64,000 nucleotides of DNA, taken from assembly GCF_900188245.1 (NCBI RefSeq), contig NZ_FZOK01000001.1:1-64000 (forward strand). The letters are read 5' to 3'. Source of the stretch: Belliella buryatensis. GTDB lineage: Bacteria > Bacteroidota > Bacteroidia > Cytophagales > Cyclobacteriaceae. The position numbers and the translations under genes were made by a program. The notes below the pieces were generated by a model, which saw nothing but the letters and a program-made list of their open reading frames with translations, did no database searches and was not told the origin of the DNA. Positions 50,414 to 59,309 of the stretch are shown here, piece by piece; the stretch's first letter is position 1; each line of letters starts with the position of its first letter.

Positions 50414-51820
50414 ATGAAAGCGCTAAATAGAAATAATATTCAGACTGAAAAACGTCCAGTAAAAATCCTGCAGTTTGGAGAAGGTAACTTTCTGCGTGGG
50501 TTTGTGGATTGGATGGTAGAAGAGATGAATGATAAGGCAGGGTTCAACGGAAATGTGCAGATCGTACAGCCACTTGACCAGGGAATTGGAGACCTACTTA
50601 ACAAGCAAGATGGCCTTTATCATGTCAAGCTTCAAGGTTTACATGCTGGTAAGACAATTGACCAAACCAAGCTGATCACCTGTGTGGAGGGTGTCATCAA
50701 CCCTTACACTGATTACAAAGCGTACCTCAATCAAGGAAAAAATGCTGACTTGAAATTTATCATTTCCAATACAACAGAGGCAGGAATCGCTTTTGATGAA
50801 AATGATATTGATTACAGCCACACACCCAATACTTTCCCTGGCAAACTTACTGCTTTGTTGCATGAAAGGTTCAAAGCTTTCGAAGGGGCTTCTGACAAAG
50901 GCCTTGTCATCATTCCATGTGAACTGATAGACAAAAACGGAGAGCAGCTCCAAAAAGCTATATTGAAGTATGCAGACTTGTGGAAACTATCAGAGAGTTT
51001 CAAAAGTTGGATCAAGTCAAACAATACTTTTTGCAATACGCTTGTGGATAGGATTGTTCCCGGATTCCCAAAAGAAAACATCAAAGAAATACAAGAAGAG
51101 TTGGGTTTTGAAGATAATTTGGTGGTCATGGCGGAGCCATTTCACTTGTGGGTGATAGAAGGTCCTGAGGAATTAGAGGAAATTTTCTCAGGACCAAAAG
51201 CTGGTTTACAGATCAAATTTGTAAAAGATCAAAGCCCGTACAGAACCCGAAAAGTGAGAATCCTCAATGGGGCGCACACTGCCCTGGTTCCTGTGGCTTA
51301 CTTAGCTGGACTAAGAACAGTGCGGGAATCTGTGGAAGATCTGAAAATTGGAGCGTTCATTCGTGAGACAATTTATGATGAAATTATCCCTACTTTAGAT
51401 CTTTCTCAGGAAGAATTGGAGCAATTTGCATCTGATGTTTTGGATAGGTTCAAAAATCCATTTATCCGACATGAATTAAGTGCTATTGCTTTGAATTCCA
51501 TATCGAAGTTTAAGGTACGTGTACTTCCAAGCATCTTGGAATATCATAGGAGAAAAAGATCATGGCCAAAAAATCTCATCCAATCATTTGCCGCGCTCCT
51601 GCTATTCTATAAGGGCGAATTTGATGGAATCAAGACACCAATCAACGATGATGCTGAAATCGTAGCGTTTTTTGAAAAGCTATGGAGTAATCAAAGTGAA
51701 TCGGGAATAGTCGAAAAAGTTTTAAAGAAAGAATCATTCTGGGGTGAAGACCTCAATCAGTATGAAGGCTTAAGCAAAGCTGTAAGCGATGCCATGCAAT
51801 CAGCTGTATCAATTGCATAG
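50414..51820 (+). CDS. uxaB: Tagaturonate reductase (altronate oxidoreductase)
   Basis: A 468-residue mannitol-dehydrogenase-family enzyme reducing tagaturonate to altronate with NADH. The N-terminal nucleotide-binding region is ILQFGEGNFLRGFVDWMV, followed by FIISNTTEAGIAFD and IIPCELIDKNGEQLQ. The C-terminal catalytic part has PYRTRKVRILNGAHTALVPVAYL with the conserved Lys/Asn/His. It is the last gene of the operon, followed by a terminator at 51850-51883. Fructuronate reductase (UxuB) is a relative; the neighbouring uxaC/uxaA favour UxaB. Confidence 0.93.
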   Translation: MKALNRNNIQTEKRPVKILQFGEGNFLRGFVDWMVEEMNDKAGFNGNVQIVQPLDQGIGDLLNKQDGLYHVKLQGLHAGKTIDQTKLITCVEGVINPYTDYKAYLNQGKNADLKFIISNTTEAGIAFDENDIDYSHTPNTFPGKLTALLHERFKAFEGASDKGLVIIPCELIDKNGEQLQKAILKYADLWKLSESFKSWIKSNNTFCNTLVDRIVPGFPKENIKEIQEELGFEDNLVVMAEPFHLWVIEGPEELEEIFSGPKAGLQIKFVKDQSPYRTRKVRILNGAHTALVPVAYLAGLRTVRESVEDLKIGAFIRETIYDEIIPTLDLSQEELEQFASDVLDRFKNPFIRHELSAIALNSISKFKVRVLPSILEYHRRKRSWPKNLIQSFAALLLFYKGEFDGIKTPINDDAEIVAFFEKLWSNQSESGIVEKVLKKESFWGEDLNQYEGLSKAVSDAMQSAVSIA

Positions 51821-51849
51821 TTATTATTTATTTGGGTTATTATTTGATT

Positions 51850-51883
51850 AAACAGGAAGTCCACGTGGGTTTCCTGTTTTTTA
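51850..51883 (+). terminator. Terminator of the kduI-uxaB operon
   Basis: AAACAGGAA (51850-51858) pairs perfectly with TTCCTGTTT (51871-51879), followed by six T counting the end of the stem. Confidence 0.8.
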
Positions 51884-51885
51884 TT

Positions 51886-51893
51886 TACTTTTG
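51886..51893 (+). promoter_or_regulatory. -7 box very close to the GreA/B-like start
   Basis: TACTTTTG exactly matches TAnnTTTG and ends only 4 bp before the ATG at 51898. Transcription would begin at or next to the start codon, giving a leaderless mRNA. The box is squeezed directly behind the preceding terminator. Confidence 0.4.
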
Positions 51894-51897
51894 CCAC

Positions 51898-52359
51898 ATG
51901 AATACACCAAATCAAGAAACCAAAGCAGTCTTATTGGCTAAATCTCAACAGATGCTTAAAGATCAAATTGCTGATATTCAAAAGCAACTCAGTGATCTTC
52001 AGGAATCTTCAGAAGTAGAAGAGAAGAGTTCTGCAGGTGACAAATATGAAACGCATCAAGAGATGCTCAATCAGAACAGAAATCTATTACAAAAACAGTT
52101 GAGCACTTCAAAAGTCCTGCTGAATCAAATCAATGCTGTTCCTGTAAAAGCTTTAAGTGCAGTTGAAGAAGGAGCATTGATTAAAGTACCGATGGGCTGG
52201 ATTTGGATCTCATCTCCAATCGGTAAAATATCCTTAGATAGTCTTGATTACCAATTGGTATCTAAAGATTCGCCTTTGATTTCTGCACTTTGGGGCTTAA
52301 AAGCGGGAGAAGCTGGTGAATTCAGAGGTAATAAAATAAAAATTGAAGAAATTTTGTGA
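51898..52359 (+). CDS. GreA/GreB-like protein
   Basis: A 153-residue cytoplasmic protein. Residues about 10-75 form a long charged coiled coil with SSAGDKYETHQEMLNQNRN, resembling the tip region of Gre factors that enter the RNA polymerase secondary channel. The C-terminal part (ALIKVPMGWIWISSPIG to GLKAGEAGEFRGNKI) resembles the Gre FKBP-like domain, including the SPLISALWGLKAGE helix. Bacteroidota relatives are often mislabelled. The start at 51898 is chosen because the promoter box and the previous terminator occupy the upstream in-frame ATG region. It could aid transcript cleavage, or be a Gre-like inhibitor. Confidence 0.6.
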   Translation: MNTPNQETKAVLLAKSQQMLKDQIADIQKQLSDLQESSEVEEKSSAGDKYETHQEMLNQNRNLLQKQLSTSKVLLNQINAVPVKALSAVEEGALIKVPMGWIWISSPIGKISLDSLDYQLVSKDSPLISALWGLKAGEAGEFRGNKIKIEEIL

Positions 52360-52367
52360 TTTAGTTT

Positions 52368-53132
52368 TTATAAATTTATATAAGTATTCCATATCAGCCC
52401 ACTATTGTGTTGAAAGAGTTCTCTATCTTCGACCATTCTACCAAACTGTATAATTTGGTTGATATAACCGGCCTCCATCCTAACATGATCGCTGAGCTTT
52501 AATCCAAAAAGCCCACCTACTCTATTTTGATCAAAAATATTCTGATTGATATTTTTCCCAAATCCAATCATGACCTCATCATATGCAGCTAAGTATGGTG
52601 CATTTCTTTCCAAAAAAAGCGAAGCTAAGGGCACCTGAACCCTAGCCATATACCTCGCTCTATTTACATAAACATAATCATTTACTTTGGAAAGTGCAGT
52701 ATTAGAAAAAACTCCAATCCAGCGCTGCTCTAGTATGAACCTGTGACTCAATGCAATTTTACCAATGGGGTTATTGATTTGAATCATTTGATAGGTTCTA
52801 TATTCAGGAAAGAGTTTTGCAGTGGTTTGAATAGGAACTTTACCATATGGATAAGTATCTGCAAAAGCAAACCCTCCTCTGAGTAAAACACTGGGATGTA
52901 ACTGGTAATTTACTCCTGTCCTATAAAGATTCTGCTGCGCTTCTTTGATCAACTCAGAGCGCCTCCACTGAAACTCCCCATGAAGACTCCATTTGGAATC
53001 TAATGGGTACGTTAAGAAGGCATTGTACCAGCCAATGGTATTGTAGTCATGTGATCTTACACCTTGGGCATGGCTATTTTCAAATAATATTAAGGTCAAA
53101 ATGAAACCTAAGAATATAACACTTTTCTTCAT
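52368..53132 (-). CDS. DUF2490 family outer-membrane protein
   Basis: A 254-residue exported protein: signal peptide ending SHAQG, then amphipathic beta strands throughout (KWSLHGEFQWRR, NPIGKIALSHRFILEQRW, YVYVNRARYMARVQVPL, GLFGLKLSDHVRMEAGYINQ), ending near an aromatic strand WNTYINL. This matches DUF2490, predicted outer-membrane beta barrels with no established role. It converges with the GreA/B-like gene (8-bp gap) and is a single gene. Confidence 0.8.
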   Translation of the reverse strand: MKKSVIFLGFILTLILFENSHAQGVRSHDYNTIGWYNAFLTYPLDSKWSLHGEFQWRRSELIKEAQQNLYRTGVNYQLHPSVLLRGGFAFADTYPYGKVPIQTTAKLFPEYRTYQMIQINNPIGKIALSHRFILEQRWIGVFSNTALSKVNDYVYVNRARYMARVQVPLASLFLERNAPYLAAYDEVMIGFGKNINQNIFDQNRVGGLFGLKLSDHVRMEAGYINQIIQFGRMVEDRELFQHNSGLIWNTYINL

Positions 53133-53232
53133 AGCTAATAGGGAGTTAATCTAATCATACGCAGTTTAAAAACTACTGGACAAAATTACAGGCCTATTTC
53201 ACAAGCTATTGTGCTAACGGTCACACTGCACT

Positions 53233-53844
53233 TCAAATGGAGACGGAATGTGTAATCACTGCACCAGCGTTTTCCATTTCAATCATGGCTTTGGAAAAAT
53301 CATCCGGTTGGATATTTACAGCTCTGGTTGCATCAAGAATCAAATGAACTTTGAAGCCCTCCTCAAGTCCATCCAATACGGTAAATTTCACACAGTAATC
53401 CTCTGCCAAACCGCAGACAAAGATTTCTTCTACACCATTTTCTTTAAGAAATTGGCTCAATCCAGTATCACCTTGCCTGTTATTGTCAAAAAAACCTGAA
53501 TACGAATCGACTTGAGGATTCATTCCTTTTTGAAAAATTGCTCTCCATTTCTCTTGATTTAGATCAGCATGAAATTCTGCACCTTGACTTCCCTGTACAC
53601 AATGGACTGGCCAAAGAATTTGATTAACACCATTTAGATCAATGAACTCTCCAATATTTTTACCTGGATGATTTGCAGCAAAACTTCCATGATCTGCAGG
53701 ATGCCAGTCCTGAGTTGCAACGATAAAATCAAACTTAGCTTGAAGCTGGTTGATGATTGGGACGACCATATCCCCCTCAGCTACCGCCAAAGCACCTCCT
53801 GGAATAAAATCGTTTTGTACATCTACAATGATTAATGCTTTCAT
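53233..53844 (-). CDS. pncA: Nicotinamidase
   Basis: A 203-residue isochorismatase-fold enzyme that deamidates nicotinamide to nicotinate. The catalytic Asp8 is in IIVDVQNDFIPGGAL, the metal site in DWHPADHGSFA, a Lys lies in the FQKGMNP block, and the nucleophile Cys is in GLAEDYCVKFT. All are intact and length is normal. It follows prs by 54 bp and closes the pncB-prs-pncA unit, which recycles nicotinamide to nicotinate mononucleotide. Confidence 0.93.
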   Translation of the reverse strand: MKALIIVDVQNDFIPGGALAVAEGDMVVPIINQLQAKFDFIVATQDWHPADHGSFAANHPGKNIGEFIDLNGVNQILWPVHCVQGSQGAEFHADLNQEKWRAIFQKGMNPQVDSYSGFFDNNRQGDTGLSQFLKENGVEEIFVCGLAEDYCVKFTVLDGLEEGFKVHLILDATRAVNIQPDDFSKAMIEMENAGAVITHSVSI

Positions 53845-53898
53845 ATTTTTTGAATCTTTTCTCTTGCTTCTTTTATCTGAAGTCTCATATCTAGCATC

Positions 53899-54816
53899 TC
53901 ACTTCAACTCCTCTACAATCAAATCTGCTATAGTCTCTACTCTTAGCATGTCTGATTCTAAGGCATAGCTGTTGATATGCGTATCAGTTGTAATCACTTT
54001 TTCGATGACACCAGAGGCTTTGATTTTATCTAGAGCATCATTGGTGAAAAGACCATGTGTCGTGATTGTGAATATCTTATTAGCCCCAGCATCTTTGTAA
54101 GCTTTAGCAGCACTGATCAATGATCCACCTGTTCGGATCATATCATCATAAATGACTACATCTTTCCCTTCTACATCAGCGGAGATACTTGTAACCTCTG
54201 TTTTATCTCCAGAGACTCTTCTTTTGAAAACGAAAGCAGCATTCACTCCCATATCATTTGCCAAAGACTCAACCCACTTAGCACGCCCTGCATCGGTACA
54301 TGCCATCACAAATCCAGGTGCAGCCAATTCTAAAGCTACATTGGTCACAATTGATTTGCAGTAAACATGATTGATCAAAACCTGTCCTTCAAAATAATGT
54401 GGAATTCCCTCAGAATGTAAGTCGAAAAACATAAAGTGATTTCCCTGACTTGTTCTAGGAAGGGAGGAAAACATCACAGCCCGGGATTTAGCAGTGACTA
54501 CTTCTCCTTTTTTGACTGCTCTTTCCATGGTGGAATAGCCAAAATAAGGGAAAATGATAAAGATTGATTTTGCTCCATATTTGATCAGGGCGTAAGCCAA
54601 GTCATATATTTCTAAGGTATCTGAATCGGAAATCGTTCCGCCTATTAATACTACGTCTCTTTCATACACATCAGTCAAAATCCGCTGATAGCGCTCTCCA
54701 TCTGGAAACTGCTTCACCTCTATCTCTCCTTTATCAAAATCTCCAGCTTCTAGAACCCGCTCTCTGAGATAACTATAAGTCTGTGTGGAAAAGATGATTT
54801 TTTTATTATTTGTCAT
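53899..54816 (-). CDS. prs: Ribose-phosphate pyrophosphokinase (diverged PRPP synthase)
   Basis: A 305-residue protein with the two phosphoribosyltransferase-like domains of PRPP synthase: IEVKQFPDGERYQRI, DVVLIGGTISDSDTLEIYDL, HFMFFDLHSEGIPHYF, and the PRPP loop VVIYDDMIRTGGSLISAA. The sequence is less typical than housekeeping Prs (for example YEVKQFPDGE is kept but the flexible ATP loop differs), so a second PRPP synthase elsewhere in the genome is likely. It overlaps pncB by 11 bp, suggesting it supplies PRPP directly to that enzyme. Confidence 0.85.
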   Translation of the reverse strand: MTNNKKIIFSTQTYSYLRERVLEAGDFDKGEIEVKQFPDGERYQRILTDVYERDVVLIGGTISDSDTLEIYDLAYALIKYGAKSIFIIFPYFGYSTMERAVKKGEVVTAKSRAVMFSSLPRTSQGNHFMFFDLHSEGIPHYFEGQVLINHVYCKSIVTNVALELAAPGFVMACTDAGRAKWVESLANDMGVNAAFVFKRRVSGDKTEVTSISADVEGKDVVIYDDMIRTGGSLISAAKAYKDAGANKIFTITTHGLFTNDALDKIKASGVIEKVITTDTHINSYALESDMLRVETIADLIVEELK

Positions 54817-56284
54817 AATTTTTCATTTTGAAAACAAGATCCGTACGAAGCTGATAGAGATTTTCCTCCAATCCCACAGGATAGACATGCGGATTTGTCA
54901 ATCGTTTATGTGTTTTATCAAAGTGTTGTAGATTTTCTTGTGCATTTAGCTTGATTGATTCAATCTTAGGACAATCATAAATCTGTTCACCTTTTTTGAA
55001 AATCGGTTTCAGTAGACTGATTTCCTCAAAATCTTCAAAATTGATCCGCTTTCTCTTAGTAGGGTCAATGGGGTCTATGATCGTGGTAGAAGTTTTATCT
55101 TCTTTATGCTCCTGCAAAAATATCATATCGGCTACAGCCCTGCCATTTTTCAAAAACCTACTTACTTGATGCTCTCCTGGTATATTGATCTTGATAGATT
55201 GCTGTGAAACCTTCACTTTTGGTTCCCATACTCCTCTTTCATTTTTGATCGCTGCCAATTTATACACAGCACCCAAAGCTGGTTGGTCATATGCTGTCAC
55301 CAATTTTGTACCCACTCCCCAAACACTGACCGATGCTTCTTGAATCTTCAAAGAAGTGATGATATGCTCATCTAGGTCATTGCTAGCTACCACTTTTGCT
55401 TCAGGAAAACCCGCTTCATCGAGCATTTCCCTTGCTATATTTGAAAAATAAGCCAAATCACCAGAGTCAATTCTCACGCCAAGCATCTCTTTACCATTTT
55501 CCCTAAGGATCTTTCCGACCTCAATAGCATTCTTGATCCCAGCTACAGTGTCGTAGGTATCTACAAGAAAAACACATTTTTCTGGAAATGCATCTGCATA
55601 AGCTTTGAAAGCTTCTATTTCTGAATCAAAAGACATGATCCAACTATGGGCATGGGTGCCAGAGACAGGAATTCCAAATAACTTTCCCGCCATCACATTG
55701 CTAGTCGCTGCACAGCCTCCAATATAAGAGGCACGGCTTGCTGCCAAAGCACCATCTATTCCTTGGGCTCTTCTCAGGCCAAACTCCAAAACAGAGTCGC
55801 CTTTTGCAGCCAAGACAACCCTTGCCGCTTTTGTTGCAATCAAAGTCTGAAAATTGATGATATTCAGCAAGGCTGTTTCTAATAGTTGACACTGAATCAA
55901 AGGTCCATTGACTCTAATCAGCGGGGTATGTGGAAATACTACTGTTCCTTCTTCTACAGCATCTACATCACATGTGAATTTCAATGATTTCAAATAATCT
56001 AAAAATGCTGTTTCAAAGACCGGACTTCCGTCAGCATTTTTCATATCGGCAAGGTAGCTTAAGTCATCATCTTTGAAATAGAAATTATTGCAGAAATCTA
56101 CCACATACTCAAGACCTGCTGCAATCGTAAAACCACTTTGAAAAGGATGCTTCCTAAAAAAAAGATTGAATACTGCCTCTTGCTCTGCCTTACCTGACTT
56201 CCAATAAGCATAAGCCATGGTGAGTTGATAAAAATCCGTCAAAAGTGCCAGTGAACCCTGATACAGGTCTTTGGTGATTTTCAT
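54806..56284 (-). CDS. pncB: Nicotinate phosphoribosyltransferase
   Basis: About 492 residues. It makes nicotinate mononucleotide from nicotinate and PRPP using ATP. I begin at 56284 (MKITKDLYQGSLALLTDFYQ), since the segment LLTDFYQLTMAYAYWKSGK is the normal N-terminus; an ATG 21 bp upstream is possible. Other blocks: EFGLRRAQGIDGALAASRAS, the GTHAHSWIM loop with the phosphorylated-type His, FLVDTYDTVAGIKNAI and VRIDSGDLAYFS. First gene of the NAD salvage operon. Confidence 0.92.
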   Translation of the reverse strand: MKITKDLYQGSLALLTDFYQLTMAYAYWKSGKAEQEAVFNLFFRKHPFQSGFTIAAGLEYVVDFCNNFYFKDDDLSYLADMKNADGSPVFETAFLDYLKSLKFTCDVDAVEEGTVVFPHTPLIRVNGPLIQCQLLETALLNIINFQTLIATKAARVVLAAKGDSVLEFGLRRAQGIDGALAASRASYIGGCAATSNVMAGKLFGIPVSGTHAHSWIMSFDSEIEAFKAYADAFPEKCVFLVDTYDTVAGIKNAIEVGKILRENGKEMLGVRIDSGDLAYFSNIAREMLDEAGFPEAKVVASNDLDEHIITSLKIQEASVSVWGVGTKLVTAYDQPALGAVYKLAAIKNERGVWEPKVKVSQQSIKINIPGEHQVSRFLKNGRAVADMIFLQEHKEDKTSTTIIDPIDPTKRKRINFEDFEEISLLKPIFKKGEQIYDCPKIESIKLNAQENLQHFDKTHKRLTNPHVYPVGLEENLYQLRTDLVFKMKNYDK

Positions 56285-56488
56285 AAGGTTTATTCTTTGA
56301 TCCAAATTTAGAGTTAAAAAATAAATAAATCCGATTTATCAAAAGAATACATTGATTTACATCTTTAAGATTTAGAGGTATAATCTGATATTTTTTGGTG
56401 CAATTTGAGAAAATTCACCCTTAAAATACTTCCTTAAAAACTATGGCTATTTTTTTGTTGTTGAGGAAAAAAATTAATCAAAAACAAT

Positions 56489-57223
56489 ATGGATAAAATT
56501 TCAAATTGGATAACTACAGCTATGCTTATTGCGATAGCTACATTTGGGATTTCATGTAGTGAAAATGATGATATTCCAGGTCAAGGGGATGGAAAATTAG
56601 GTATTGCAATTTTAATCAAAAATGATTTATCTAATAATTCTAATGCTAGAGTTCTAGATAATAGATTAACAATTGAAAACGGGTTCATTCAAGTCAAAGA
56701 ATTAGAACTTGAAATGGAAGGAAGAAATGATATCGGAAGATTCGAAAAAGAATTAGAGATTAAATTTAAAGATATTAGAAAAGTAAATCTAGATCAGTTC
56801 AATCCAGAAGTAGACTTCTTTATCAATATTCCAGAAGGTGAGTACAAAGAAATTGAATTGGAATTAGACTTGATTGACTACAGAAATGAACCTTCTATAT
56901 TTTTATCAGGAACCTTTAGGAAAGCTGACGAGAGTATTATTCCTTTAAGATTTGAGCATTTCGGTGATGATATTGATTTTGAGGTTGAAATAGAGGCCAA
57001 AAATGGAGGTTATTTTACAGTTGACAGAATCAACAATCCTCTGGCACTTCTAGAAATCAATGCTCTCAATTGGTTTAGCGCTGTATTAGAGAGTGAATTA
57101 GAAAATGCTACAATAACTAATGGGGAGCTAATCATCTCAAATAATCAAAATAGAGAACTTTACAGAAAAATAAAAAATAGAATAGAGGCTTCCTCTGATA
57201 TTGAAATTGAACTCAGGAATTGA
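56489..57223 (+). CDS. Lipoprotein of unknown function, tandem paralogue 1
   Basis: A 244-residue exported lipoprotein (signal ending FGISC, Cys23). I do not recognise the family. It is a paralogue of the gene at 57494: both have RLTI followed by a conserved V+ELELE strand block, an IPxGxYKE turn, an SGTFR-like strand, and the closing block ALNWFSAVLESELENATI plus YRKIKNRIEASSDIEIEL. The composition is unusually rich in Glu, Asp, Ile and Asn, with a very AT-rich coding sequence compared with the neighbours. Beta-sandwich (Ig/DUF4382-like) folds are plausible. It ends with a terminator at 57275-57302, so the two copies are separate transcripts. Confidence 0.7.
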   Translation: MDKISNWITTAMLIAIATFGISCSENDDIPGQGDGKLGIAILIKNDLSNNSNARVLDNRLTIENGFIQVKELELEMEGRNDIGRFEKELEIKFKDIRKVNLDQFNPEVDFFINIPEGEYKEIELELDLIDYRNEPSIFLSGTFRKADESIIPLRFEHFGDDIDFEVEIEAKNGGYFTVDRINNPLALLEINALNWFSAVLESELENATITNGELIISNNQNRELYRKIKNRIEASSDIEIELRN

Positions 57224-57274
57224 TATTACAATTAATCTTTGTTTTCCTTAATTTTCACGTTGTTTATATCTCTT

Positions 57275-57302
57275 AAAAGGCCCGCCAATGGTGGGCTTTT
57301 TT
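57275..57302 (+). terminator. Terminator of lipoprotein paralogue 1
   Basis: GCCCGCC (279-ish to 285 in the 57 kb block) pairs with GGTGGGC around a short AAT loop, preceded by AAAA and followed by six T, about 55 bp past the stop. Confidence 0.75.
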
Positions 57303-57493
57303 CATAAAAAGATCATTTTTCAGTAAGCTTATTATTTCAAGTAAGTTATACCGAAATACAAGACATGCCCGACAAAATATAGGATTCTCACCCCAATACC
57401 TGCTTTTTTACAATTTGAGGCTAATTTTTTGTTCAAAGCTTTCACATGGAGTAAACAGTTTATGCTTTACTTATTAACTAAACCAACACAATT

Positions 57494-58285
57494 ATGAAAA
57501 AGAACTCAATCTTTTATGATTTTCTACTGGCAGGGGCTTTTTTAGCAATGGCTTCTTGCGAATTCAATGTAGAGAATGTTGTTCCTACAACAGTAGAAGT
57601 AGACTTAGCTTTTGCACTAACTGAGGAAGATGAAAACTTCACCAATGCTAGAACGCTGAACAGACTTACAATCAATGAAGCTGTCATGAATGTCCGCAAA
57701 TTAGATATACGCGTACTTGGTCAAATGCCTATCGGCTCCAACCTAGATAGAAACTTTACTTTTGACTTCCCAAATACACCAAAAAGGATTGTTTATACCA
57801 ATGATGAAAATGGACAAGACATCAATATCAGAATGCCAAGAGCATCTTACAGACAGGTAATGTTTGATTTAGATATTGTACAGGCACCTGATGATGTAGC
57901 TGCTTCACTTTCTGGAGAATTTGAAACTTCCCTTGGTGAAGTAGTTCCTATGAAATACGAGCTTTATGGCGAAATTTTCAATTTTGATGGAAAATTCGAA
58001 GCTAAAGATCGTAACGAAGCCTTGGAGTTTGATCAACTGGATAAAGCGACCATGCTGGTAGAACTTCATGCGATAAAATGGTTCAATGATATTACCGCAG
58101 ACGAGTTTGAAAATGCTGAAATTATTGACGGCGTGATGCTGATCAACCCCGATACAAACACTTCAATTTATGAAAAAATTAAAGCCAGAATCATAGAATT
58201 AACTGATATTAAAATCAGAATCCGTGTTCATGAAAATGGACACGGTAATCCTAATAATCCTAAAGGTCCAGGAAATAGACCATAA
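57494..58285 (+). CDS. Lipoprotein of unknown function, tandem paralogue 2
   Basis: A 263-residue exported lipoprotein (signal ending MASC, Cys22). Shares with paralogue 1 the order RLTINEAVMNVRKLDIRV, MPRASYRQVMFDLDI, ASLSGEFETSLGEVVPMKYE, a FDGKFEAKD strand, then AIKWFNDITADEFENAEI and YEKIKARIIELTDIKIRI. It differs by a Gly/Pro/Asn tail (HGNPNNPKGPGNRP) and a less AT-rich sequence. I cannot assign a function; an older duplication with different evolution of each copy is likely. Confidence 0.7.
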   Translation: MKKNSIFYDFLLAGAFLAMASCEFNVENVVPTTVEVDLAFALTEEDENFTNARTLNRLTINEAVMNVRKLDIRVLGQMPIGSNLDRNFTFDFPNTPKRIVYTNDENGQDINIRMPRASYRQVMFDLDIVQAPDDVAASLSGEFETSLGEVVPMKYELYGEIFNFDGKFEAKDRNEALEFDQLDKATMLVELHAIKWFNDITADEFENAEIIDGVMLINPDTNTSIYEKIKARIIELTDIKIRIRVHENGHGNPNNPKGPGNRP

Positions 58286-58329
58286 TTAAATAAATCTAAA
58301 TAAATAGCAGCTGACTTACTCCATTTTCA

Positions 58330-58362
58330 AATAATCCTCAATTACTTGAGGATTATTTTTTT
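58330..58362. terminator. Bidirectional-capable terminator overlapping the EamA gene end
   Basis: AATAATCCTCAA (58330-58341) pairs perfectly with TTGAGGATTATT (58346-58357), followed by seven T on the plus strand. The distal arm covers the stop of the converging EamA gene. Confidence 0.8.
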
Positions 58363-59183
58363 GAGGTTACATTCAACAATACTCCTGCTAGAACGAGAAT
58401 CATTCCCAAATAAGTCAATAGACTATAAGTCTCGTCAAAAATCAAAAAACCAAACCCGAGTGCATATACAATCCCTACATAACTCAAACTAGCCACTTTT
58501 GACAAGTTTGCATTCTGGTAAGCCAAAGTCATGAAATATTGTGCACCTTGGGTAAGGACACCCACAGTGAGGAGCACGACCCAATCCCATCCCTGAGGCA
58601 TCACCCAGAAAAAATAAGAAACTACAGCAGCTATAGGAGTAGTAATCAATGGAAAATAAAACATGATGACTAAAGGGTGTTCAGAATTTTTGAGTTTTCT
58701 GATCACATTATAAGCTACACCCATCGCTAAGGAAGCAATCAGGCCTACTCCAAGATCAAAAGCAGAAATCCTAGGATCAAACCCCTCGATAATCAAAACA
58801 CCAACAAAACTGATCCCAAAAAAGATGTATTTTCTTTTTGCTACTTTTTCTTTGACAATAAATATCCCCAAAATAGTAGTAAAAATAGGTGCGAGGTAAT
58901 TGATCGTCACAGCACTTGCTAATGGAATAGTCTGTAGATTATAGAAAAACGCCATCAAGCCAATGGAACCTGCTATTCCTCTTGTGATCAATAATGGTTT
59001 ATTTTTCCCAAAAAGTGGCACATGAATACGCTTCAATGCAATATAAGTCATAAAAAAACTGAGCACTGATCTGAAAAGTATAATTTCTATCGCAGGGATA
59101 TGCGGAATCAATTTGACAGATACATTCATCAAGGCGAACAGAAACCCTGCCAGTAGCATGTGCTGTACACTTTTCTTGCTCAA
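58353..59183 (-). CDS. EamA/DMT-superfamily transporter
   Basis: A 276-residue membrane protein with ten predicted helices in two repeated halves, each an EamA domain (first LAGFLFALMNVSVKLIPHIP; second VGLIASLAMGVAYNVIRKL). The block LLITRGIAGSIGLMAFFYNL and the PLASAVTINYLAPIFTTILG helix are characteristic of the family. Such proteins export small metabolites or amino acids; the substrate is unknown here. It is a single gene. Confidence 0.88.
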   Translation of the reverse strand: MSKKSVQHMLLAGFLFALMNVSVKLIPHIPAIEIILFRSVLSFFMTYIALKRIHVPLFGKNKPLLITRGIAGSIGLMAFFYNLQTIPLASAVTINYLAPIFTTILGIFIVKEKVAKRKYIFFGISFVGVLIIEGFDPRISAFDLGVGLIASLAMGVAYNVIRKLKNSEHPLVIMFYFPLITTPIAAVVSYFFWVMPQGWDWVVLLTVGVLTQGAQYFMTLAYQNANLSKVASLSYVGIVYALGFGFLIFDETYSLLTYLGMILVLAGVLLNVTSKK

Positions 59184-59309
59184 TAGCTTAGATTTTTAGG
59201 ATGATTAATGAACGTTTAAGGAATTATCAATCGTAATAGTTCAATCTTATCCTTTAGTTAAAGGACAGTATCATTCTGAATACATTAAAGACTAAAATTT
59301 AAAATGTAA

